A stretch of DNA of 5,675 nucleotides from contig JAJBVF010000520.1 of NCBI GenBank assembly GCA_020859965.1, forward strand, positions 1-5,675. The letters run 5' to 3'. Under the pieces are notes generated by a model. It saw nothing but the letters and a program-made list of their open reading frames with translations. It did not search any database and was not told where the DNA came from. The stretch's first letter is position 1; every line of letters begins with the position of its first letter. Of the stretch, positions 1 through 5,114 are shown piece after piece. This DNA is from Clostridiales bacterium (GTDB lineage Bacteria; Bacillota; Clostridia; Lachnospirales; Lachnospiraceae). The position numbers and the translations under genes are program-made.

Positions 1-5
1 CCTGA

Positions 6-425
6 CTAATTTGCGTATTTATTAACTTCAGATTCAAAAACCTGTTCCATAATTGCTTTTGCCGATCCTTCGGCATTTTTTACACCACGCTTCATAAACG
101 GACGCGCCGGCTGTTTCGATGTCCCGTATTCCAGGTAAGCCGCCTTCTCGCCATTCCTGGTACCTTTAGCATCAGTACCCGATATTGTTACAGCGGCATA
201 AACACCATAACTGTTAATCTTGGCTTTTGATGACTTAATTCCGCTCACCAAAGCACCGGTAGAATATCCTTTGGTTACAGACTGTGCAGCACTTGACTTA
301 ATAGATGCTTTCATAATCGGTACGGCTTCGTTGACCGCCTTTTTCGCGATATCATCAGCATTAGAGCCAAGTTCCTCCAATGCTTTTGAGAATTCATCGA
401 TCCCGTCCATCTTAAAAGTCGCCAT
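6..425 (-). CDS. HK97 gp10-family tail component
   Basis: A protein of 139 residues of the HK97 gp10 family (PF04883), head-tail joining or tail-assembly proteins of siphophages. The diagnostic block is YLEYGTSKQPARPFMKRGV (97-115), matching the family's E-x-G-T-S-x-x-P-x-x-P-F consensus. Other expected parts are an N-terminal amphipathic helix FKMDGIDEFSKALEELG, a long helix with AVNEAVPIMKASIKSSA, the STGALVSGIKSSK segment (56-68, family 'TGaL..si'), a central beta pair YGVYAAVTISG, and a C-terminal helix AEGSAKAIMEQVFESEV. The length is normal and the gene is complete, with TAG at 8-6 only 5 bases from the window edge. It comes after the terminator-like gene rather than before it, the reverse of the order often seen in HK97/SPP1-like operons. 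Confidence 0.93.
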   Translation of the reverse strand: MATFKMDGIDEFSKALEELGSNADDIAKKAVNEAVPIMKASIKSSAAQSVTKGYSTGALVSGIKSSKAKINSYGVYAAVTISGTDAKGTRNGEKAAYLEYGTSKQPARPFMKRGVKNAEGSAKAIMEQVFESEVNKYAN

Positions 426-790
426 CATTCCACCTCCTCAATGATATTGCACAGACATACCATGTGAGTTGTTTTGGTGTCGTGTTCGTAGGTTTGTTGG
501 AAGCTTTCAACGCAAAAACCGGCAGCTTTCAGCCGACTGCGGATTTCCTTCCTGGCTGTGATGTAATTTGCGGCAACTTTTCCTCTGCTATCACTCTTTG
601 CGAACCAGTGAATCTGCATATAATGCACCCATATCAGGTCGCCATCATCCCCAAAATCTTCCGGTGTTTCCAGCTCTGGCTGATATGTAATCCATTTATC
701 CGGTTCTGTTTCAAGCGGGCAGACAAGCGGCCAGATGTTCCCATCTACCAGATCAGAAAGTGCATTTTCAATTTTCTGGTTTACTGTCAT
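425..790 (-). CDS. Probable tail terminator / tail-completion protein
   Basis: A protein of 121 residues. The start ATG at 790 has AGGAGG (803-798) with 7-base spacing; an earlier in-frame start at 811 would place the ribosome binding site inside the gene, so it is rejected. The N-terminal helix VNQKIENALSDLV is followed by strand-rich segments: NIWPLVCP, KWITYQPEL, an acidic loop EDFGDDGD, and IWVHYMQIHWFAK. Then comes a helix ARKEIRSRLKAAGF (79-92) and a closing strand THMVCLCNIIEEV. This order (helix, strands with a 'vhwf' strand, helix ending in L-x-x-A-G-F, final strand) is that of the small tail-completion or tail-terminator proteins (gp17-like, DUF3168-like) which cap the tail tube and face the head. 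The assignment is by architecture and position, with no single diagnostic motif, so subfamily is uncertain. The stop TGA overlaps the next gene's start as TGATG. Confidence 0.65.
   Translation of the reverse strand: MTVNQKIENALSDLVDGNIWPLVCPLETEPDKWITYQPELETPEDFGDDGDLIWVHYMQIHWFAKSDSRGKVAANYITARKEIRSRLKAAGFCVESFQQTYEHDTKTTHMVCLCNIIEEVE
431..438 (-). promoter_or_regulatory. Ribosome binding site that chooses between tandem ATGs of the gp10-family gene
   Basis: A perfect AGGAGGTG precedes two adjacent ATG codons (428-426 and 425-423). The GGAGG core is 4 bases from the first and 7 from the second, so the second, which shares a base with the previous stop (TGATG), is favoured. The choice changes the product by one Met only. 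Confidence 0.6.
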
Positions 791-801
791 ATAGCCGCCT
801 C

Positions 802-1122
802 CTAACTGCACACGATTTCCAGCTTTGATTTATCATTCCGGTATGTCCTCACGATATCGTAAGTGCTCCCATCATGAATAATCCGTGTGGCATAGGCTTT
901 CTTTCCATCTACCAGATGAGCAGATAGTTCGAAATCTTCCTGCCTTGCTTCGAAGATGGTTTTCACGGTAATTCCTTCTCTAAGCGCGCTATAAAACTCT
1001 GCGCGAGTAGCTGATTTTTCCCGCACCCAGATGGGAATTTCCTCTGTGGTTTCGGTTGCAAATCCATCATCGTCCTTGCCAATTGTCACAACTAGCAAGG
1101 TAGCTTCCTCATCCATCTTCAT
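802..1122 (-). CDS. Head-closure / head-tail adaptor protein (SPP1 gp16-like, Phage_H_T_join family)
   Basis: A protein of about 106 residues with the beta-rich layout of head-completion proteins that plug the connector after packaging (SPP1 gp16 class, PF05521). Visible are an N-terminal strand LLVVTIGKDDDGF, then the family-typical EEIPIWVREKSATRAEFYSAL (28-48, with the W-V-x-x-K-S pattern before an aromatic helix), middle strands through ARQEDFEL, and a C-terminal THE-like core IIHDGSTYDIVRTYR followed by LEIVC. The frame is open up to 1278, but that part overlaps the connector gene and reads as out-of-frame sequence. Two starts compete: ATG at 1122 (MKMDEEA, AAGG 6 bases before) and ATG at 1116 (MDEEA, with AGGATGGTG ending 6 bases before, the same motif as at the capsid gene). 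Both overlap the connector end by 8-14 bases. The stop TAG sits inside the next ribosome binding site. Confidence 0.82.
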   Translation of the reverse strand: MKMDEEATLLVVTIGKDDDGFATETTEEIPIWVREKSATRAEFYSALREGITVKTIFEARQEDFELSAHLVDGKKAYATRIIHDGSTYDIVRTYRNDKSKLEIVCS

Positions 1123-1411
1123 CACCATCCTTCGCATAATCACCGCATAGTGCCATGGAATCCCGCAGGTTGGAATATGCCTGCTCGAATCTTTCCACGT
1201 CACTGTCGTAGCCAAAATGTGCCTTACAGTACAGCTTGATTGCCTGAACAACAAGCGGGTCGGTGATGTCAGTGACATACACTCCCGCTATTTCCAGATG
1301 GTAGAGGCACGCTTCGGCCAAAGCCTGAATCTCTGTATCTGCGCTTTCGTTTTTCACCCGCAGGAAATCCCGCAGGTTTTCAATCAGTTCAGATGTGATT
1401 TCAACTGCCAT
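1109..1411 (-). CDS. Head-tail connector protein, HK97 gp6-like
   Basis: A 100-residue protein of the gp6-like (Phage_connect_1/PF05135) type that forms the ring docking under the portal after packaging (the role of HK97 gp6 and SPP1 gp15). The mostly helical pattern fits the family: ITSELIENLRDFLRV (5-19), the DTEIQALAEACLYHLEIAGV block (25-44), DPLVVQAIKLYCKAHFG (51-67) and a last helix with FEQAYSNLRDSMAL (75-88). Its length is typical. The start ATG at 1411 has GGAGG 6 bases upstream, inside the end of the preceding frame, and the two overlap by 11 bases. The C-terminus is a short acidic tail (KDGDEDG) that overlaps the start of the next gene. Position directly after the capsid genes agrees with the assignment. 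Confidence 0.88.
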   Translation of the reverse strand: MAVEITSELIENLRDFLRVKNESADTEIQALAEACLYHLEIAGVYVTDITDPLVVQAIKLYCKAHFGYDSDVERFEQAYSNLRDSMALCGDYAKDGDEDG

Positions 1412-1598
1412 TTAGTGCCTCCAATAGCTCTGCTTTTGTCATGGATGAATAACCAGTGATCCCGGCTGCCTTCGCCGCCGCCCGAAGTTCTGCAACAGTG
1501 TAACTTTCATCATAGACTATAGTTTCTGTTGCATCATCTTCGGACACAGTTTCTGTTTCTTCATCCTCTAAGCTTGCCAGTGATGCTGTTGTCAGCAC
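1401..1598 (-). CDS. Acidic linker plus Rho_N/HeH/LEM-like domain; separate small protein or frameshifted capsid extension
   Basis: The frame holds an acidic segment with no Lys or Arg (ASLEDEETETVSEDDATETI) followed by a compact helix-turn-helix-like domain, TVAELRAAAKAAGITGYSSM then TKAELLEALNGS. The pattern resembles the Rho_N/HeH/LEM-like modules (hydrophobic-AEL, AKAAGI-GYSSM-TKAELL) found in small proteins beside phage capsid genes. No ATG exists before this domain. The coordinates use a GTG at 1598-1596 (65 residues), whose nearest upstream purine run, TGAGGA, is poorly spaced at about 13 bases. A TTG at 1709 lies inside the capsid gene and its extra residues look non-coding. The acidic character already begins right after the capsid stop (SISEDADSE), ahead of the GTG. 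This favours a -1 frameshift from capsid that would add 77 residues. The end overlaps the connector start by 11 bases and contains its ribosome binding site. Function unknown; capsid decoration or DNA/protein binding is conceivable. Confidence 0.7.
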   Translation of the reverse strand: MLTTASLASLEDEETETVSEDDATETIVYDESYTVAELRAAAKAAGITGYSSMTKAELLEALNGS

Positions 1599-1608
1599 CT
1601 CAGAGTCG

Positions 1609-1637
1609 GCATCCTCAGAGATGCTGTTTATTCCCCC
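1609..1637 (-). promoter_or_regulatory. Candidate -1 frameshift site at the capsid stop codon
   Basis: Read on the minus strand, the capsid ends GCG GGG GAA TAA. GGGGGAA (1637-1631) allows the GGG-decoding tRNA to re-pair perfectly one base back, moving into the frame GGA ATA AAC AGC that continues to the stop at 1401. Six bases after the heptamer, GCATC (1624-1620) can pair with GATGC (1613-1609) across a 6-base loop TCTGAG, at the spacing usual for -1 frameshift stimulators. Against it: the heptamer is not a perfect X-XXY-YYZ (the GAA tRNA would have to read GGA), and a five-pair stem is weak. It is a plausible but unproven element. Confidence 0.35.
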
Positions 1638-2902
1638 GCCGTTGCAACGGTCAGGAGTGCGTGTGCTTTGTAGGTTAGCGGTGCGCCGTCCACAATCGCG
1701 TAAGCACAATAGTCGGTAACTCTCGCTTTCACATGCTCCTCGGTCATGATGGACATCTGCTTATTGATGTTCATCTGATAGCCGCGGGACGCATTTGAGA
1801 AAAGGATCTGGCCGTCAGACAGGGAAGCATCCTCAACAACCACAGTCCCAAGCACACGATAAACGCCGCCGGCTGTCTGGTCGTTGATAAAGATCGGGCG
1901 TCCGTTTTCATCAACTACATTCGCCAGTACATTCCAGATTGTCTCGCTGTTCGCGTAGATCTTCAGACCATTCGCATAGCCGCTCTTGATCAGGCCGCGT
2001 GCCTTTGTGATGTCGGTATAGGTCAAAGCGCCCTCGGTATACTCCACTACCTGAGTGCCGTCAGCAACCAGCGCTGTGCAGATACCAAGCGGCTCCGGCT
2101 TGAACGTATCGTCAGTACCCGGCTTGCCAGCGCCATTGGTCGCGCCATAGCCAAGAGCCGCGCCCATGCGTTCCGCCAGACGATGCTGGATGTACGGAAG
2201 GAAATCTTCCATTGCCATCTCTTTCAGTTTCCAGGTCACAGAGATCGCTCTGGACAGCTCGCAGCCTGTCAGAGTATAATCTTCGATGGTTTCCTTCACG
2301 TCCTCAGTCGCAGTTGCCTCGTCATACCATGCTGCATCAGTCGTAGCAGTTGCCCGAATCAGTGTCAGGTTACCGTTCACATACGTCTTTGTGATGTCAT
2401 TATAGTACGGATACATATCCTCAATCTCAGACCAGATCTTCTGTGTTACCGTGGTCGGGATCACAACGCCGGTATTCTCGGTGCTGTGTGTGTACTCGTT
2501 GACCATGTTGAATACACTGGCTTCAGCATCAGTCAGTGGTTTATGCTGCATTGTTTTCGCCCATGCAGTCAGATAGGCATCAGATTTCAACGCGTCTTCA
2601 GGGGTCTGCGAAAGCTGTGCCGTTGTTGCAGCCATTCCGGACATATCCGCAGTTGCTCCTACTCTCATGCTTGTGCTGTCAAGCACTACTGTTCCGGTCA
2701 GATTGGAGATGTCCAGTACCGGCTGATTGTCGGAAAGCGCGTTCATGTTCGCCTGAGCCTCAGCAATTGCCTCCCACTGTGCATCCAGTGCTTTCACTTC
2801 TTCCATTTTTGCATTGGCTTCCTCAATGCTCCCCGCATCGATCAGAGCCTGTGCTTCGCCCATCAGGGCAGCTCTCATTTCGAGATATTTCTTTTTGTTC
2901 AT
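1628..2902 (-). CDS. Major capsid protein, HK97 fold
   Basis: This is the main shell protein, 424 residues from the favoured start. Residues about 1-56 are a charged, Ala/Glu-rich helix (KKKYLEMRAALMGEAQALID and the following EEANAKMEEVKAL), the typical N-terminal delta domain that acts as built-in scaffold. Residues about 57-110 form a Thr/Ser/Asp-rich linker where the upstream protease probably cuts. The mature HK97 body starts near NTGVVIPTTVTQKIWSEI (143-160). The TATTDAAWYDEATATED stretch (185-201) fits the E-loop, with the spine helix and P-domain near MEDFLPYIQHRLAERMGAAL (231-250). RGLIKSGYANGLKIYANSET (302-321) and NGRPIFIN (333-340) are classic landmarks, and RVTDYCAYAIVDGAP lies near the C-terminus. 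No separate scaffold gene is seen, as expected for this type. The stop TAA directly follows GGGGGAA, which may be a frameshift site (separate entry). Confidence 0.95.
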   Translation of the reverse strand: MNKKKYLEMRAALMGEAQALIDAGSIEEANAKMEEVKALDAQWEAIAEAQANMNALSDNQPVLDISNLTGTVVLDSTSMRVGATADMSGMAATTAQLSQTPEDALKSDAYLTAWAKTMQHKPLTDAEASVFNMVNEYTHSTENTGVVIPTTVTQKIWSEIEDMYPYYNDITKTYVNGNLTLIRATATTDAAWYDEATATEDVKETIEDYTLTGCELSRAISVTWKLKEMAMEDFLPYIQHRLAERMGAALGYGATNGAGKPGTDDTFKPEPLGICTALVADGTQVVEYTEGALTYTDITKARGLIKSGYANGLKIYANSETIWNVLANVVDENGRPIFINDQTAGGVYRVLGTVVVEDASLSDGQILFSNASRGYQMNINKQMSIMTEEHVKARVTDYCAYAIVDGAPLTYKAHALLTVATAGE

Positions 2903-2909
2903 GGTTTTG

Positions 2910-2918
2910 CACCATCCT
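2910..2918 (-). promoter_or_regulatory. Ribosome binding site that sets the capsid start
   Basis: AGGATGGTG resembles the ideal AGGAGGTG with one bulged base and ends 7 bases before the ATG at 2902-2900. An earlier in-frame ATG at 2923-2921 overlaps the protease stop as ATGA but has no purine-rich site before it. The capsid therefore most likely starts MNKKKYLEM; re-initiation at the first ATG (7 extra residues) remains possible. Confidence 0.55.
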
Positions 2919-2919
2919 T

Positions 2920-3639
2920 TCATATTGTTGCAAGCTTTATACCGGTAAGATTGAGCTTGGAAAGCTCTTTCTTACAATCGGCCAAAGCCTTATCATGAGC
3001 TTCTTTTAAATCCCGCTCGGCCTTCATCGCCGTGCGGATTTTATTCATCTGTTCTTCTGATGGAAGACGGAACAGTGAACCAGCAACCATCGGATTTTCT
3101 TCCTCTTCCTCAAACATGATCGCATCGATCAGGCCTTTTTCTTTTGCCTGCTCCGCATTCAGCCAGGTCTCCGTCTCCATCATGGCGAGAGCATCTTCCT
3201 CAGACATGCCGCTTTTCGCTGTGTATGCCGTACACATTGCGCGATCAGCTGTCCGCAGCATTTCCGCAGCGTTTTCCATGTCGCTATGGTTCCCACTGGC
3301 TCTGAATGACACACAATGTACCATCATCAGGGCAGTCGGTGCCATCTCGCAATATGCCGCACATGCGATCACAGAGGCAGCACTATGGGCTTCTCCGGTA
3401 ATGTAAATCCTGATGTCATGGTTCTCGGCAGCTGCCCGGAGGATTGTGTAAATCTCCGATCCAGAATTGATCGCGCCGCCCGGAGAATTGATGTATACTT
3501 CTACTTCATCACCATCTGCCAACTGATTCAGGATTGCGCTGACATCATTTGGGCAGGTACTGTCTTCGCCAAACCAGTCATAATACCATTTGTATGAATT
3601 CGGGATAATCACACCCCGAATATCAATTCTGTGCTTCAT
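2920..3639 (-). CDS. Prohead protease, ClpP-like (peptidase S14 fold)
   Basis: A 239-residue serine protease of the phage ClpP-like class, expected to cleave the capsid delta domain inside the procapsid and then itself. Residues about 1-176 form the ClpP core. EVEVYINSPGG (45-55) is the oxyanion region. GEAHSAAS (82-89) carries the probable nucleophile Ser86. MMVHCVS (105-111) carries the probable general base His108. ETWLNAEQAKEKGLID (157-172) is the last conserved block; by alignment with ClpP, the third catalytic position appears to be Glu157 rather than Asp, a tentative reading. An EEEEE run at about 177-181 is followed by a charged helical tail (about 193-230, repeated K/E/A) beyond the usual fold. 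The start is supported by GGGAGGTGA upstream. The stop overlaps an upstream in-frame ATG of the capsid gene (ATGA). The neighbours, portal before and capsid after, fit a maturation protease. Confidence 0.94.
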   Translation of the reverse strand: MKHRIDIRGVIIPNSYKWYYDWFGEDSTCPNDVSAILNQLADGDEVEVYINSPGGAINSGSEIYTILRAAAENHDIRIYITGEAHSAASVIACAAYCEMAPTALMMVHCVSFRASGNHSDMENAAEMLRTADRAMCTAYTAKSGMSEEDALAMMETETWLNAEQAKEKGLIDAIMFEEEEENPMVAGSLFRLPSEEQMNKIRTAMKAERDLKEAHDKALADCKKELSKLNLTGIKLATI

Positions 3640-4879
3640 TTACTTTTTCACCTCCCGCCTGAATAATTGTTGTGAGCAAATTCTGTTTTTCTTCTGTCTG
3701 CGTCTGTGTTCCGTCAACTGGAGCATTATCCAGCCTTACATAATACTGATCGCCACTCGGTATTGGAGCCATATTGAAGATTGCCCGGATTTCATTGGCG
3801 TTGAAGATTCCACGATCCCACAGCTGAACAAAATTCAGCTTTGTACTCAAGCTTGCACACTGCAGATTGCTGGCTTCAAATACGATCCGGTTTCCACAAG
3901 AGCGTTCTCTCCTGGAAAACAACCTTTCCGTCAAGCACTCTCCAAACTGAATTGCCACCGGTTCTATTTCGGCTTCGTAGTACGCCGTCCATTCATTCTC
4001 AGTCCAGGATGATTGCACAATATTCTTATTTGTATTGAAGAATGAATAGATCCGCTCAGTAATCCGATCGGTTAATGTTGCATTTGGAACGTAATCATTC
4101 GGTTTGATCTGTATTGCGTCAGCCTTTGAATCTACGCCAGCCGCCCCGAAAGTCTCACTTTCGTAAGTCAGGTAATTATTCACAAATGTTTTCACATTGT
4201 TCTGGATATCCTCCGGCCGCATAGACTGTGTGAATTTCAGTAGCCATCGTATTACGCCGCTGTTTTTTATTGCCTTAACAATACCCTGGTCAATCACGCC
4301 AACGCATTCCATTAATTGCGTCAGCGCAGGCGCCGGACTGCTTCCAAAGATGTCATTGTCGTTATAATCCTGCCGCAAATGTAAAATATCGCTGTACCGA
4401 AATAATCCTGTCTTTCCATTCTGGTAAGTAAATCTGATATATAATTCTCCCTGATCGTTCCATACCGCTTCCGCCATTGATGCTGGAACCGGGTACATTT
4501 GCACAGGAAAACCATTGTCATCACGCACAATCAGGGCGAATGCATTATTGCTCAGGCAAAGCTGTGTTGCCATCTTCTCCAAAAATACCTGTTCCGTCAT
4601 ATACGGATTCGGATATTTCAGCAGCATGGCTATCCGCGGCTTCTGATCGACTTTCAGGCCGTTCGCGTCTTCCTGAATATGCTTCGCTACCAGTTTCCCA
4701 ATGGCTTTTACCTTTGGCCGGATACACGCCCGGATGATATCGCTTTTGTACAGCTTGCCATCCCACGCCATGTAGTACTCGCCCCAGGCAGTCACCATCT
4801 TAAACTGACTCTCCTGTGTTGGCTTCTCGACTGGTGTCGGATCCCGGCTCTTATTGGTTAATCGGCTAAATAATCCCAT
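3623..4879 (-). CDS. Phage portal protein, HK97 family
   Basis: The portal is the dodecameric ring at one head vertex through which the terminase threads DNA and to which the connector binds. The product from MGLFSRL is 418 residues, normal for the HK97/PF04860 class. Landmarks are the N-terminal DIIRACIRPKVKAIGKL region (residues 47-63), KYPNPYMT (88-95), the VQMYPVPASM segment (126-135), DILHLRQDYNDNDIFGSSP (164-182), the long helical stem/crown region, and the C-terminal motif from NEIRAIFNMAPIPSGDQ (362-378), which matches the family's typical NE-R-x-P-GGD ending. The tail after about 385 is polar and low in structure. It follows the 70-residue gene and overlaps the protease start by 17 bases, so portal and protease are probably translationally coupled. 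Nothing looks broken. Family assignment is strong. Confidence 0.95.
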   Translation of the reverse strand: MGLFSRLTNKSRDPTPVEKPTQESQFKMVTAWGEYYMAWDGKLYKSDIIRACIRPKVKAIGKLVAKHIQEDANGLKVDQKPRIAMLLKYPNPYMTEQVFLEKMATQLCLSNNAFALIVRDDNGFPVQMYPVPASMAEAVWNDQGELYIRFTYQNGKTGLFRYSDILHLRQDYNDNDIFGSSPAPALTQLMECVGVIDQGIVKAIKNSGVIRWLLKFTQSMRPEDIQNNVKTFVNNYLTYESETFGAAGVDSKADAIQIKPNDYVPNATLTDRITERIYSFFNTNKNIVQSSWTENEWTAYYEAEIEPVAIQFGECLTERLFSRRERSCGNRIVFEASNLQCASLSTKLNFVQLWDRGIFNANEIRAIFNMAPIPSGDQYYVRLDNAPVDGTQTQTEEKQNLLTTIIQAGGEKVNEAQN

Positions 4880-4887
4880 GTCTGTAT

Positions 4888-4892
4888 CTCCT
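4888..4892 (-). promoter_or_regulatory. Ribosome binding site that sets the portal start
   Basis: AGGAG (within AAAGGAGA) lies 8 bases before the ATG at 4879-4877. The same frame is open further upstream to a possible start at 4936, which would add 19 residues overlapping the preceding gene and has no Shine-Dalgarno sequence. The well-spaced site favours MGLFSRL as the true N-terminus. The stop TAA of the upstream small gene overlaps this site, which suggests coupled translation. Confidence 0.75.
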
Positions 4893-5105
4893 TTACACTG
4901 CAAGTATTTTGCTAAGGTATCTCCCGTCAAGGACAACGCAGTTCTTTCCCGTCTTCTCTTTCAGCTCTGTTTCAAATTCTTTCACCGTTTCTGGTCTTAA
5001 TGACTGCTGATGGAAGAAAAATAGTGTTGAGCAATCGTCTTTCAGTCCTGCAATTTCCGTTGCTTCTATCTTTACCCCGTTATCCTTTTCAACCCATATT
5101 TTCAT
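4893..5105 (-). CDS. Conserved-looking small phage protein of unknown function between terminase and portal
   Basis: A 70-residue protein that I do not recognise. It starts with ATG behind AGGAGG (5116-5111, 5-base spacing). Its stop TAA lies inside the portal gene's AAAGGAG site, so it is packed tightly into the operon and is very probably translated. The sequence alternates short hydrophobic strands with one charged helix: MKIWVEKDNGVKIEA, then STLFFF, a helix around residues 37-52 (PETVKEFETELKEKTG), then NCVVLDG and a short C-terminal SKILAV. This suggests a compact alpha/beta fold of roughly beta-beta-beta-alpha-beta order. There is no signal peptide, membrane segment, cysteine cluster, HNH motif or other catalytic signature. 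Its place between TerL and portal makes a packaging or portal-assembly role conceivable, but that is inference from position only. Confidence 0.75.
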   Translation of the reverse strand: MKIWVEKDNGVKIEATEIAGLKDDCSTLFFFHQQSLRPETVKEFETELKEKTGKNCVVLDGRYLSKILAV

Positions 5106-5114
5106 GCTGCCCTC

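Noticed and set aside
1123..1278. Longer N-terminus for the head-closure protein starting at 1278
   Set aside because: The added residues are an out-of-frame reading of the connector gene (Arg/Thr/Ser/His-rich) and do not fit the head-closure family, which begins near MKMDEEATLL.
1599..1709. TTG start at 1709 for the acidic/LEM-like frame
   Set aside because: The first 25 residues would be the -1 shadow of the capsid C-terminus (Arg/Cys-rich, unlike the acidic rest), so initiation there is unlikely.
2183..2998. Long plus-strand open frame of 271 codons, rich in Cys and His
   Set aside because: It lies opposite the capsid and protease genes, which have clear family motifs. The Cys/His/Ser-rich composition is typical of antisense shadow translation, and it has no homologous-looking motif or ribosome binding site.
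4545..4766. Minus-strand open frame inside the portal gene (also 4321-4530)
   Set aside because: Both are alternate frames of a portal gene whose own frame is intact across the region; neither has a recognisable product.
4880..4936. Longer portal N-terminus starting at 4936
   Set aside because: It overlaps the preceding small gene and lacks a ribosome binding site, whereas the ATG at 4879 has AAAGGAG at ideal spacing.
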